A stretch of 64,000 nt of DNA from Siphonodentalium dalli (Eukaryota; Mollusca; Scaphopoda; Gadilida; Siphonodentaliidae), in NCBI GenBank assembly GCA_032622095.1, contig CP136063.1:146619379-146683378 (forward strand), read 5' to 3'. Positions 33,728 through 46,306 of this stretch are shown here, in pieces (position 1 is the stretch's first letter; every line of letters begins with the position of its first letter). The position numbers were made by a program, and so were the translations under genes. Under the pieces are notes generated by a model. That model saw only the letters and a list, made by a program, of their open reading frames with translations, ran no database searches and was not told where the DNA came from.

Positions 33728-34342
33728 CTATTCATTCGAGAAATTTCCATATCCAGGTGATTTTCTGTTTTTAAGTAGTTTAACGCAATTAATTATTTCA
33801 CTGGCTTCGATATCACTTTCATAAATTTTTGTTGTTTTGGAATTCGTATATATTTTCTTATTTGCAGAAACATTATCTGGGCAGAGTATCTTTTTGAAAA
33901 AGTCCACACTTTCGTCTGGATGCAAGTAATTTGTTTCATCACGTTTATTTCTAAATTCTTTTATCAATCGCCAATACTCGGAAGGGTCTGTACCCTCCAT
34001 TTTGTCTAGTGATTCTGCTAACCCCTGAAAGTACATTTTTGATTTGTTCTTTGTTTCTTTCTTATATGCTTTTTTGGATGAGAAAAAATGACTCCTAACT
34101 GTTGCATCGGTTGGGTTTTGCTTCATTTCACGACACGCATTTGTCATTTCATGTTTTAATTGCTTGCATCCCTCATCAAACCATTTCCTTTTCTTTTGCT
34201 GTCGTTTAAACTTATTATTTTTAATTTGGGCAGCTTTAGTGTTGATAGATGTTAAAATATTTTCATAATGCCGAATTGCACATTCTGCTCCGTTGCGATT
34301 ATATATATTGAAATAAAATATCCTATGTTCATAATTAGTCAA
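33728..34342 (-). pseudogene. LINE 2 ORF2, linker and RT N-terminal block
   Basis: A 204-residue lysine-rich frame ends LLKNRKSPGYGNFSNE, the KSPG block at the start of LINE RT domains, immediately before an in-frame TAG. The next codons (LKIVVPATIDEVVKLFN, then HYPDSWNVSLIKTLYKKGD) continue in the same frame into the RT at 33637. The element is thus one ORF split by a stop, not a frameshift. Another in-frame TAG at 34361 separates it from the endonuclease tail. Confidence 0.85.
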
Positions 34343-34360
34343 TCTGAATTGTAAGAGTCG

Positions 34361-34549
34361 CTATTTAATATCGCGATCATTGATCGCTTCTGAAGCTTTT
34401 GAATTGCTGTCTGAGGTCCATTTAAAGGCAACTTCCGGTTCGCTATATTTATATTTGAATTGACATGTATTTAATGTATTCACGTTTCCTTTGAGCTTAA
34501 TGTGCATTGTTAATTGGCAATGGTCAGAGTATTCATTAAGTTGCTTCAC
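34361..34549 (-). pseudogene. LINE 2 ORF2, endonuclease C-terminal end
   Basis: A 62-residue frame begins KQLNEYSDHCQLTMHIKLKG. The YSDHC motif is the last conserved block of LINE APE-type endonucleases. It lies in the same frame as 33728-34342 and 32414-33637. The earlier endonuclease blocks are missing upstream, so either the element is truncated near 34570 or that part has decayed beyond recognition. Confidence 0.7.
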
Positions 34550-34637
34550 GCTATTGCATAATTCGTAGATTCGTGTTCTTCTCTCTGATCAAGTTTGTTT
34601 TCTTCAATGGTGATCTGCAATTCATCTACGGACGACT

Positions 34638-35102
34638 TCAGTGTCGACGTTGAAATGTATAGTCGCCTTTCGTGACACTGCTGACTTTTTTCTTCAGTCC
34701 AAATCGAATGGGTCCCATAGAACGTTTTGGGGTATTGAATGTTACAGTTTTGTGTGGATCCCATTCAATAGGTTGGAGATGTTTTCTACCCGTGTCATGA
34801 ATAAATGGAACACAAGTTTTAGCATGCACGTTGCTATTTCCTCTAAACACCGGACATTTTCCTTTGACAAATACTTCACTAAGAACATCCGCAATATTTC
34901 CAATATCCACATTGAAGCCTAGTTGATAAATGTCGGGAAGCATATTTGTCAACCACCATGTAATATTTTGTTTAGGTACCTGCAGCATGATTTTATTCTG
35001 GGTTCTAAATACATGTATGGTAACTTTACACGATTTGGTTCTTGTCGGTACATTCAATATGTCCTCCACTTCAACATTTTGATTGTCACAATTTGCCGTC
35101 TT
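34638..35102 (-). CDS. Unassigned reading frame upstream of LINE 2
   Basis: The frame is open from just after a stop at 35103-35105 and has no ATG near its start. It reads NVEVEDILNVPTRTKSCKVT, then WWLTNMLPDIYQLGF, GKCPVFRGNSNVHAKTC and IEWDPHKTVTFNTPKRSMGP. It looks protein-like (mixed composition, spaced Trp and Cys) but I do not recognise the family. Near the end a parallel frame (34546-34764: TSTLKSSVDELQITIEENK) seems the better continuation, so a frameshift near 34690 is likely. It may be a LINE ORF1, an exon of the 35416-35721 gene candidate, or a decayed gene. Confidence 0.3.
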   Translation of the reverse strand, partial: KTANCDNQNVEVEDILNVPTRTKSCKVTIHVFRTQNKIMLQVPKQNITWWLTNMLPDIYQLGFNVDIGNIADVLSEVFVKGKCPVFRGNSNVHAKTCVPFIHDTGRKHLQPIEWDPHKTVTFNTPKRSMGPIRFGLKKKVSSVTKGDYTFQRRH

Positions 35103-35415
35103 TCACGGGAAGTAACAACCATGAAGTTCCATTGTTAGAATGTATTTATTATATCCGTGTTTGAGAATGTTAAATTGTTCAGTAACTTCGGTTAGATAAA
35201 ATAGGCCTACATAATGATCTTGTGTGGTACAAAAGAACTGTGATCAGTTGGCTGATGGAAATTGTGTATAGAAAAGATGGTGACTGATATGTGGCAGCCA
35301 GCGAGTAAAACGAGGCTAAATGTCTCAAGTTACTAAAGGAGTATTGTTTACTACAAGAGCCGAATGGCACAATAATTCTCTAACTTATATTATAGGAAGG
35401 AACTAATTGGTGACG

Positions 35416-35721
35416 TTACACACAAACTATTCGCCATACAGCGCCGTTCTTTTCTTTTGACTTACCATCGTCCCAATATTTAGCTGTGAGTCCTTTTCTG
35501 TATGATTCAAATCTCATCGTATCCATTTCAAATGTTATGCATCTTCCCTTATTTTTCACCTCAACATTTTCAAAATGTCCAACCATTCTTTTTTGTTTTT
35601 TCTTTACCACTTTGTCTATATTTAATGAATATCCCCTCACTTCTTGGTTATTGTTCGTTTCGACGTCCCTGTCTATATTCCCGAAGTCTTCTTTATCTCC
35701 CTTTAAATCGCTGGTTGCCAT
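35416..35721 (-). CDS. Unassigned 101-residue frame with a good start context
   Basis: It starts at an ATG (35719-35721) in the context AAGATGG, which fits the animal start consensus. The product begins MATSDLKGDKEDFGN, is acidic then strongly basic (VVKKKQKRMVG), and continues FENVEVKNKGRCITFEMDT and KYWDDGKSKEKNGAVWRIVC before a TAA. No signal peptide, membrane segment or known domain is visible. The stop overlaps a donor-like GTGTGTAACG, so the frame may be a first exon spliced toward 35102. Upstream lie TATA- and CRE-like words. It may be a LINE ORF1 instead of a host gene. Confidence 0.35.
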   Translation of the reverse strand: MATSDLKGDKEDFGNIDRDVETNNNQEVRGYSLNIDKVVKKKQKRMVGHFENVEVKNKGRCITFEMDTMRFESYRKGLTAKYWDDGKSKEKNGAVWRIVCV

Positions 35722-35824
35722 CTTGCCAATATCTCCGATGACCACGTCCAGTAAATAAATTAGATGGGTGATGAAATTCTCTTCCCGGAGAGCGATTTCG
35801 GTTTGCGTCCTGCACGTCACGCGA

Positions 35825-35842
35825 TTACGTCATATATATATG
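35825..35842 (-). promoter_or_regulatory. CRE-like and TATA-like words upstream of 35721
   Basis: On the minus strand TATATATATG is followed by TGACGTAA, with GTGACGTG close by, about 100-120 bp upstream of the ATG at 35721. The arrangement is compatible with a promoter, but the TATA run could also be chance in AT-rich DNA. Confidence 0.25.
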
Positions 35843-37154
35843 CAACATGAATAGACCCTATAAAGAACGCTACTGCACGCCCGATAACCCTATAGGCTGG
35901 TGGCTGTGGGTAGGCATATTGCTGTAGTGATATTGCGTGGCGGGTTTCTCAACCAAGGTATGTTTTAGATTATAATTGATCAAATACGCTGTAAAAGGTC
36001 AGATTTTTTATCACGTCAGATGCAGTAATGTCTGATTTATAAGTTGAACCTCTTGGTAACAATTTGGCATTGTAGAATACGTTGTTTGAAGACAAAATAT
36101 CTCGGATTTTGTCGACTTTATCAAACTTTCAAAGTAAACAAACTCCCAAATTTGCTCAGCACGTCGATTTGTAAGTTATTTTCGTGGATACATGTGGTAT
36201 AGTATCTCAGTGACAAGACAAACATGACTGCGAACTCAAATAATGCATTTTTCAGTTAAAAACAGCTATTTGACATACTGTCCCGTCAATATTTTGTGGT
36301 AGGCACATTGAATAGCCAAACACCGAGAGGACAGCCATATGGCAAACACAGAACTGCATGTAACACAAAGATCAATAGTGGTTTTAGTCTGAGAAAAACG
36401 CTTTTGTGATGCTATATTATTCACAGTGTTGTAAATTCACATCGTCCATGAGTCAGGAAACATACACTACTTACTTCCAAGAACTAAATACTGGCAGTTC
36501 GCCGCAGTTGTAATGTAAAACGTTTTAACTGTAACAAACTTGCAAAATGGGGTTTTAATTGAAAATGGGGAAAATATAGCCCAAACTATTCAGCATATTT
36601 TAATGTAAAAAAATGAGCCATGCCAGCTTTGTGCAGTTTTCAGGCTGAATGGTCATGGTCCACTACATATAGACAATATAGCTACCATTTATAGCCGGTT
36701 TTATTTTTGGCGTTCTGCGAAAGAATGGAGTTCATATATTTGTTTTTTTCTCTTCGAACAGAACGATTCAGGTCTACGCCGGTTTATGGAATATAAACCG
36801 CACACAAATAAATAACAGTATACGATGCTATTAACAATAATTCAATGTCCCGCCAATGCTAAATGTAGCTAATAGTTATACATAATTTTATGTGGAATCA
36901 ATATAGTTAAATACATTGGGCTCAGAGAAATATCAGGTGCGAAAATTAGGGTACGCTAGAACCTGTATAGCTAGAGCATACATATAGTGGACCTGGGCCA
37001 TGACCCAGTTATGCCGCACATACATAAACAGGAGCACCGAGCAATAATACAAATGTGTGTGGGGCGTTAACTTAATTGAGTGGGCGCTGTTGTCTCATGG
37101 GCTATATATAGGAGGAATCGCCGTTATATTTCGTGTGCATTTATAGGGATCTAC
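35843..37154. other. Intergenic, nothing recognised
   Basis: No long frame, repeat or RNA gene that I can support. It borders the satellite island on its left. Confidence 0.35.
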
Positions 37155-38430
37155 TAAAAGACGGGACGGGACGATTTTCCGGGACGGGACGGAACGATTT
37201 GTCTAAAAGACGGGACGGAACGAATATTTAAAAGTCATTTTATTCGGAAATGAAAGAGTTTAGAGGCACAAACATGGTCTCAACTTGTTTATTGGTATCT
37301 ACTCTATACGAATGTGATGTTTTCCCGATAAAATTGAGCGTATGCTGAACGGTGGGCGTTCGAATAACGAAGCGTCGAAATTAGGGAAATTTATCACTTC
37401 TGGGACGATAATCTACAGACTAAAAGTCATATTTCGTTTACATTTTCATGTTTGGGTGACGGATTATTGCAGAAAATGTTTGTCTAATATATACTAAATA
37501 GTAAAATAGAAGTTTGCACTTGTTTTCTGCTGATAAAAGTAGTGTTTTTATCGACGGGACGATGACACCTCCATTCTTGAAAAATCTGCATTCCGCCGAA
37601 CGAAAATCTTCGAAAATCTTAACAGAAAAACTCGAATTTCGTTCACATTTTCATGTTTGGGTGACAGATTTTTGCCGAAAATGCTAGTCTAATATATACT
37701 AAATAGTAAAATAGAAGTTTGAACTTGTTTTCTGCTGATAAAAGTAGTGTTTTTATCGACGGGACGATGACACCTCCATTCTTGAAAAATCTGCATTCCG
37801 CCGAACGAAAATCTTCGAAAATGTTAACAGAAAAACTAGCATTATGTTCACATTTTCATGTTTGCGTGACGGATTTTTGCAGAAAATGCTAGTCTAATAT
37901 ATACTAAATTCGGCGGAATGCAGATTTTTCAAGAATGGAGGTGTCATCGTCCCGTCGATAAAAACACTACTTTTATCAGCAGAAAACAAGTTCAAACTTC
38001 TATTTTACTATTTAGTATATATTAGACTAGCATTTTCGGCAATAATCCGTCACCCAAACATGAAAATGTGAACATAATGCTAGTTTTTCTGTTAAGATTT
38101 TCGACGATTTTCGTTCGGCGGAATGGAGATTTTTCAAGAATGGAGGTGTCATCGTCCCGTGGATAAAAACACAACTTTTACCATCAGAAAACAAGTTCAA
38201 ACTTCTATTTTACTATTTAGTATATATTAGACTAACATTTTCTGCAAAAATCCGTCACCCAAACATGAAAATGTGAACGAAATTCGAGTTTTTCTGTTAA
38301 GATTTTCGTTCGGCGGAATGCAGATTTTTCGGGAGTGACTAAAATGCAGAATGGGACGATGGGACGGGACGGTATGGGACGGTATTGGGACGGTATTTGG
38401 GACGGCGCGGGACGGTATTGGGACGGTATT
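37155..38430. repeat. 205-bp satellite with strand switch, flanked by GGGACGG runs
   Basis: Two or more 205-bp units on one strand (37400-37911; repeats of GATGACACCTCCATTCTTGA at 37561 and 37766) abut two units on the opposite strand (37912-38340). Each unit also has TAATATATACTAAATAGTAA and ACATTTTCATGTTTG. Both flanks, about 37160-37225 and 38345-38430, are runs of GGGACGG and GGGACGGTATT. Confidence 0.85.
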
Positions 38431-38555
38431 AGAAAACCGGCTGTTTATCAATAATACAGCGTGTAGCGGCATCAAAATGGTTATATATAGTCGGCATTAA
38501 CATTGCGTACATGGAGCAACAATTTAATAGTCTCATTCGCCAACATTCGCCAACA
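38431..38555. other. Short junction segment
   Basis: Sequence between the 205-bp satellite block and the duplicated block. It contains a small direct repeat, TTCGCCAACA, twice. Confidence 0.4.
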
Positions 38556-41500
38556 TTCCGTCCCATCAGCGAAAAAAAAACATGTTTTCATCTTGATTAT
38601 GGTCAATAAAATGGGATCACCAATAAAATGCTGCACTGATGACCATATAGAGCCATTTTGGTGCTGCTACATGCTGTATTATTGCTAAACAGCAAGTTTA
38701 GGGGTCTATCTTAGCTGTTCTGCGTTTTCTAATACCGTCCCATCCTATCTAATACCGTCCCATCCCGTTCTGCAATTTCGCTTCCGTCCCATCAGCGAAA
38801 AAAAACATGTTTTCATCTTGATTATGGTCAATAAAATGTTACAATGATGTCGAGAAGATATTAATCTAACATTTTATGTAAAAATATCGCCGCGGGGCGG
38901 GGAAATGTGAATGCATGGGGTGATTTGGTGTTTGTTTACATTTTCGTCCCAATCGTCTGGATACCCATCGATATGGGACAGAAGAGCTATGGTAAAACGC
39001 AGAACGATCGAAACATAACAAAATCAGTTTTTACTTACAAATTGTGTGGTAAATCCAAATATCACATGCGAGTACTATAAGAATTCACTATTAATGAACG
39101 TACAAGGAGAAACCAATATCAAAAATGTTTGACATGGCGTTCAGTTGTTCACACTCTGTTCACGTCGGCACTGAGCTTGAGTTTACGTTGGTACTAAGCT
39201 TGTGTTTGCATAACTGGTGGCAGATGACACAGACTCTTTAGGGTGATGATATCGTCTCAGTGAGAATTACTCGCTGTTTGTGTTATGCACTTCCGAATGG
39301 TGTTGAGTATTCTACTATTCATGTATTTGAACGCTGTTCGAACCAGCAACATGTGGTTAATGGCAAACACATATCTCATGGGTTATATAATATAAACTAA
39401 GAAACGCTCTTTATTATAATTACAAAACAACAAACTCATTCATATTTCGCCGTCCTATGACGACTATTCTTGACATATGTTAGATTGATATATTCACGAC
39501 ATCAGTGGAGCATTTTAATCTAGTTTAAAAGAACTTGTTTCGTCGATGGGTAAAACGCAGAACGATAGCATTTTATTGACCATAATCAAGATTAAAACAA
39601 CTTGTTTCGCTGATGGGACGGAAGTTGTAAAACCCAGAACAGCTTAGGAAATTGCAGAACGAAATGGTAAACATCAACATCATTCACCGCATTCATATTC
39701 ACCCGTCCCACAGTGATGTGAGATTAAAAAAATTTCAGCTTCGTTGTTGAATTTTAATACATGAGTAGTACAATCCACATAAAATAATTTTGGATAACCA
39801 CTGTCTTGGTTTACATGTGATATTGACCCCATTAACCCTCTTAATAATGCCGACTATGTCAGTGTCTACCAGTCGAATGCAGAATTCTACCCTGCGATCG
39901 CTTACCTGGCAAATTTTTACTGCAGAACTATCCCATGTATTAAACAATTTCTCCTCCAATGGTATCAGAAAACATAATAATAATAATAATCTAAACTAAG
40001 TTACCAAGCACCTTCTCGTGATTGTATGCTCCGGTGTTTTTTTCGGTTTCTGGTAAAACCGAGTTGTTGTCCGGCTGGGGTAGATTCGATTTTTCTGGGG
40101 GGGGGGGGGGGGGGGGGCAATGGTCAGTAAAAAAAAAATGCAGTTTTTGTTGTTTGGGGGGGGGGGGGGGGGTACCCAAACCGAAGGAAAACAGTTTTTT
40201 CCACCCTGCAATGTGTCTGCAGTTTTTTTCCGCCCCCCCCCCTGAAATATCGTCATGTAAAGTCGAAATATGTATGAATTTGTTGTTTACATGTTCATTC
40301 GGCCTTCTACCACGGCTAGTACCGTCCCATGTATACCGTCTTATCCCATCTAATAACGTCCCAAACCGTTCTGCAATATCCTAAGGTTGTTCTGCGTTTT
40401 GCCGCTTCTGTCCCATCGATGAAAAAAGTTGATTTAATCTGAGTATGGTCATTAAAATTCTACAATGATGTCGAGAATTGTTTTTCATTTATTGGAGATT
40501 TGGGAATGACCCGGGAGGATTTGGAAGGGGCGGAACCCCTCCCCTACAACCCAATTTTAGGTGAGGGTGTCGAGTTTGATGCAAAAATATCACCGTGGGA
40601 CGGGGAAATACGAATGCGGTGCACGATGTTTGTGTTTACCATCTAATACCGTCCCATCCCGTTTTGCAATTTTCAAAGGTTTTTCTGCGTTTTACGACTG
40701 CTGTCCCATCAGCGAAAACAGTTTTGATCTTGATTATGGTCAATAAAATGCTAAAATGATGCCGAGAAGATGTTGATCTAACATTTTATGCAAAAATATC
40801 ACCGTGGGACGGGGAAATATGAATGTGATGAATGATGTTTTAGAGTAAGCAATATTTAATTACGAACAGAACATGTAATACAAGCCTAAAAGCCTTTTAT
40901 CAAATGAGGTTGTTGTTTACCATTTCGTTCTGCAATTTCCTAAGCTTTTCTGCGTTTTTCAACTTCCGTTCCATTAGCGAAACAAATTGTTTTAATCTTG
41001 ATTATGGTCAATAAAATGCTACACAGATGTCAAGAAGATATTATTCTAATATTATGTACAGAAATATCGTCATGGGACGGCGGCAAAATATGAATGCATT
41101 TATGGTCTACATGTTCGTTCTGCCATTACCGCGGCCGTTCTGCATTTTACCCATCGACGAAACAAGTTCTTTTAAACTAGATTAAAATGTTACACTGATG
41201 TCGTGAATATATCAATCTAACATATGTCAAGAATAGTCGCCATAGGACGGCGAAATATGAATGAATTTGTTGTTTTGTAATTATAATAAAGAGCGTTTCT
41301 TAGTTTATATTATATAACCCATGAGATATGTGTTTGCCATTAACCACATGTTGCTGGTTCGAACAGCGTTCAAATACATGAATAGTAGAATACTCAACAC
41401 CATTCGGAAGTGCATAACACAAACAGCGAGTAATTCTCACTGAGACGATATCATCACCCTAAAGAGTCTGTGTCATCTGCCACCAGTTATGCAAACACAA

Positions 41501-42258
41501 GCTTAGTGCCAACGTAAACTCAAGCTCAGTGCCGACATGAACAGAGTGTGAACAACTGAACGCCATGTCAAACATTTTTGATATTGGTTTCTCCTTGTTC
41601 GTTCATTAATAGTGAATTCTTATAGTACTCGCATGTGATATTTGGATTTACCACACAATTTGTAAGTAAAAACTGATTTTGTTATGTTTCGATCGTTCTG
41701 CGTTTTACCATAGCTCTTCTGTCCCATATCGATGGGTATCCAGACGATTGGGACCTTGGACGATTGGGACTGCGTTTTGCCGCTGCTATCCCATCAGCGA
41801 AATAAGTTGTTTTAATCTTTAATGATCATGACGTCGAAAAGATGTTAGCTGTTCTGCGTTTTCTAATACCGTCCCATCCTATCTAATAAAAAAGTTGTTT
41901 TAATCTTGATTATGGTCAATAAAATGGGATCACCAATAAAATGCTGCACTGATGACCACACAGAGCCATTTTGGTGCTGCTACATGCTGTAGTATTGATA
42001 AACAGCAAGTTTAGGGGTCTATCTTAGCTGTTCTGCGTTTTCTAATACCGTCCCATCCTATCTAATATGGTCAATAAAATGTTACAATGATGTCGAGAAG
42101 ATGTTAATCTAACATTTTATGTAAAAATATCGCCGCGGGACGGGGAAATGTGAATGCATGGGGTGATTTGGTGTTTGTTTACATTTTCGTTCTGCAATTT
42201 CGCTTCCGTCCCATCAGCGAAAAAAAACATGTTTTCATCTTGATTATGGTCAATAAAA
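38556..42258 (+). repeat. Direct duplicate A of a 3.7-kb block
   Basis: Matches 42608-46306 at an offset of 4052 bp, falling to 4048 bp after the G tracts shorten. The match is nearly base for base across satellite and foldback sequence. Identity appears above 99 percent by eye, so the duplication is recent or homogenised. Confidence 0.9.
38946..41754. mobile_element. 2.8-kb foldback element with ~619-bp TIRs, copy 1
   Basis: The left terminus (38946-39563) starts CGTCCCAATCGTCTGG and is repeated in inverse at 41136-41754 with only a few differences. The 1.57-kb middle is noncoding and continues with shorter inverted satellite-like segments, plus long G and C tracts at about 40098-40240. TSDs are not obvious. 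A foldback transposon or a palindromic rearrangement of the satellite are both possible. Confidence 0.75.
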
Positions 42259-42607
42259 TGGGATCACCAATAAAATGCTGCACTGATGACCATACAGAGC
42301 CATTTTGGTGCTGCTACATGCTGTATTATTGCTAAACAGCAAGTTTAGGGGTCTATCTTAGCTGTTCTGCGTTTTCTAATACCGTCCCATCCTATCTAAT
42401 ACCGTCCCATCCCGTTCTGCAATTTCGCTTCCGTCCCATCAGCAAAAAAAAACATGTTTTCATCTTGATTATGGTCAATAAAATGTTACAATGATGTCGA
42501 GAAGATGTTAATCTAACATTTTATGTAAAAATATCGCCGCGGGACGGGGAAATGTGAATGCATGGGGTGATTTGGTGTTTGTTTACATTTTCGTTCTGCA
42601 ATTTCGC
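42259..42607 (+). repeat. CGTCCCATC satellite between the duplicates
   Basis: One part of the two-part ~404-bp repeat, joining the end of duplicate A to the start of duplicate B. Confidence 0.8.
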
Positions 42608-45600
42608 TTCCGTCCCATCAGCGAAAAAAAACATGTTTTCATCTTGATTATGGTCAATAAAATGGGATCACCAATAAAATGCTGCACTGATGACCATATA
42701 GAGCCATTTTGGTGCTGCTACATGCTGTATTATTGCTAAACAGCAAGTTTAGGGGTCTATCTTAGCTGTTCTGCGTTTTCTAATACCGTCCCATCCTATC
42801 TAATACCGTCCCATCCCGTTCTGCAATTTCGCTTCCGTCCCATCAGCGAAAAAAAAACATGTTTTCATCTTGATTATGGTCAATAAAATGTTACAATGAT
42901 GTCGAGAAGATATTAATCTAACATTTTATGTAAAAATATCGCCGCGGGGCGGGGAAATGTGAATGCATGGGGTGATTTGGTGTTTGTTTACATTTTCGTC
43001 CCAATCGTCTGGATACCCATCGATATGGGACAGAAGAGCTATGGTAAAACGCAGAACGATCGAAACATAACAAAATCAGTTTTTACTTACAAATTGTGTG
43101 GTAAATCCAAATATCACATGCGAGTACTATAAGAATTCACTATTAATGAACGTACAAGGAGAAACCAATATCAAAAATGTTTGACATGGCGTTCAGTTGT
43201 TCACACTCTGTTCACGTCGGCACTGAGCTTGAGTTTACGTTGGTACTAAGCTTGTGTTTGCATAACTGGTGGCAGATGACACAGACTCTTTAGGGTGATG
43301 ATATCGTCTCAGTGAGAATTACTCGCTGTTTGTGTTATGCACTTCCGAATGGTGTTGAGTATTCTACTATTCATGTATTTGAACGCTGTTCGAACCAGCA
43401 ACATGTGGTTAATGGCAAACACATATCTCATGGGTTATATAATATAAACTAAGAAACGCTCTTTATTATAATTACAAAACAACAAACTCATTCATATTTC
43501 GCCGTCCTATGACGACTATTCTTGACATATGTTAGATTGATATATTCACGACATCAGTGGAGCATTTTAATCTAGTTTAAAAGAACTTGTTTCGTCGATG
43601 GGTAAAACGCAGAACGATAGCATTTTATTGACCATAATCAAGATTAAAACAACTTGTTTCGCTGATGGGACGGAAGTTGTAAAACCCAGAACAGCTTAGG
43701 AAATTGCAGAACGAAATGGTAAACATCAACATCATTCACCGCATTCATATTCACCCGTCCCACAGTGATGTGAGATTAAAAAAATTTCAGCTTCGTTGTT
43801 GAATTTTAATACATGAGTAGTACAATCCACATAAAATAATTTTGGATAACCACTGTCTTGGTTTACATGTGATATTGACCCCATTAACCCTCTTAATAAT
43901 GCCGACTATGTCAGTGTCTACCAGTCGAATGCAGAATTCTACCCTGCGATCGCTTATCTGGCAAATTTTTACTGCAGAACTATCCCATGTATTAAACAAT
44001 TTCTCCTCCAATGGTATCAGAAAACATAATAATAATAATAATCTAAACTAAGTTACCAAGCACCTTCTCGTGATTGTATGCTCCGGTGTTTTTTTCGGTT
44101 TCTGGTAAAACCGAGTTGTTGTCCGGCTGGGGTAGATTCGATTTTTCTGGGGGGGGGGGGGGGCAATGGTCAGTAAAAAGTAAAAAAAAATTGCAGTTTT
44201 TGTTGTTTGGGGGGGGGGGGGGTACCCAAACCGAAGAAAACAGTTTTTTCCACCCTGCAATGTGTCTGCAGTTTTTTCCGCCCCCCCCCCTGAAATATCG
44301 TCATGTAAAGTCGAAATATGTATGAATTTGTTGTTTACATGTTCATTCGGCCTTCTACCACGGCTAGTACCGTCCCATGTATACCGTCTTATCCCATCTA
44401 ATAACGTCCCAAACCGTTCTGCAATATCCTAAGGTTGTTCTGCGTTTTGCCGCTTCTGTCCCATCGATGAAAAAAGTTGATTTAATCTGAGTATGGTCAT
44501 TAAAATTCTACAATGATGTCGAGAATTGTTTTTCATTTATTGGAGATTTGGGAATGACCCGGGAGGATTTGGAAGGGGCGGAACCCCTCCCCTACAACCC
44601 AATTTTAGGTGAGGGTGTCGAGTTTGATGCAAAAATATCACCGTGGGACGGGGAAATACGAATGCGGTGCACGATGTTTGTGTTTACCATCTAATACCGT
44701 CCCATCCCGTTTTGCAATTTTCAAAGGTTTTTCTGCGTTTTACGACTGCTGTCCCATCAGCGAAAACAGTTTTGATCTTGATTATGGTCAATAAAATGCT
44801 AAAATGATGCCGAGAAGATGTTGATCTAACATTTTATGCAAAAATATCACCGTGGGACGGGGAAATATGAATGTGATGAATGATGTTTTAGAGTAAGCAA
44901 TATTTAATTACGAACAGAACATGTAATACAAGCCTAAAAGCCTTTTATCAAATGAGGTTGTTGTTTACCATTTCGTTCTGCAATTTCCTAAGCTTTTCTG
45001 CGTTTTTCAACTTCCGTTCCATTAGCGAAACAAATTGTTTTAATCTTGATTATGGTCAATAAAATGCTACACAGATGTCAAGAAGATATTATTCTAATAT
45101 TATGTACAGAAATATCGTCATGGGACGGCGGCAAAATATGAATGCATTTATGGTCTACATGTTCGTTCTGCCATTACCGCGGCCGTTCTGCATTTTACCC
45201 ATCGACGAAACAAGTTCTTTTAAACTAGATTAAAATGTTACACTGATGTCGTGAATATATCAATCTAACATATGTCAAGAATAGTCGCCATAGGACGGCG
45301 AAATATGAATGAATTTGTTGTTTTGTAATTATAATAAAGAGCGTTTCTTAGTTTATATTATATAACCCATGAGATATGTGTTTGCCATTAACCACATGTT
45401 GCTGGTTCGAACAGCGTTCAAATACATGAATAGTAGAATACTCAACACCATTCGGAAGTGCATAACACAAACAGCGAGTAATTCTCACTGAGACGATATC
45501 ATCACCCTAAAGAGTCTGTGTCATCTGCCACCAGTTATGCAAACACAAGCTTAGTGCCAACGTAAACTCAAGCTCAGTGCCGACGTGAACAGAGTGTGAA

Positions 45601-46306
45601 CAACTGAACGCCATGTCAAACATTTTTGATATTGGTTTCTCCTTGTTCGTTCATTAATAGTGAATTCTTATAGTACTCGCATGTGATATTTGGATTTACC
45701 ACACAATTTGTAAGTAAAAACTGATTTTGTTATGTTTCGATCGTTCTGCGTTTTACCATAGCTCTTCTGTCCCATATCGATGGGTATCCAGACGATTGGG
45801 ACCTTGGACGATTGGGACTGCGTTTTGCCGCTGCTATCCCATCAGCGAAATAAGTTGTTTTAATCTTTAATGATCATGACGTCGAAAAGATGTTAGCTGT
45901 TCTGCGTTTTCTAATACCGTCCCATCCTATCTAATAAAAAAGTTGTTTTAATCTTGATTATGGTCAATAAAATGGGATCACCAATAAAATGCTGCACTGA
46001 TGACCACACAGAGCCATTTTGGTGATGCTACATGCTGTAGTATTGATAAACAGCAAGTTTAGGGGTCTATCTTAGCTGTTCTGCGTTTTCTAATACCGTC
46101 CCATCCTATCTAATATGGTCAATAAAATGTTACAATGATGTCGAGAAGATGTTAATCTAACATTTTATGTAAAAATATCGCCGCGGGACGGGGAAATGTG
46201 AATGCATGGGGTGATTTGGTGTTTGTTTACATTTTCGTTCTGCAATTTCCCTTCCGTCCCATCAGCGAAAAAAAACATGTTTTCATCTTGATTATGGTCA
46301 ATAAAA
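42608..46306 (+). repeat. Direct duplicate B of the 3.7-kb block
   Basis: Second copy of 38556-42258. Differences I noticed are shorter G tracts (about 44150-44222), scattered single substitutions and a poly-A length change. Confidence 0.9.
42998..45802. mobile_element. Foldback element with ~619-bp TIRs, copy 2
   Basis: Same structure as 38946-41754, with termini at 42998-43615 and 45184-45802. At one site the right terminus here keeps GCCGACGTGAAC, matching its own left terminus, whereas copy 1 has GCCGACATGAAC. Confidence 0.75.

Noticed and set aside
39330-39385. tRNA-like B-box word GGTTCGAAC (complement of GTTCGAACC)
   Set aside because: No A box at the right distance, no cloverleaf, and the site lies inside the foldback TIR.
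40022-40384. Gly- and Pro-rich frames around 40 kb and 44 kb
   Set aside because: They read through G and C homopolymers whose length differs between the duplicates, which would change frame.
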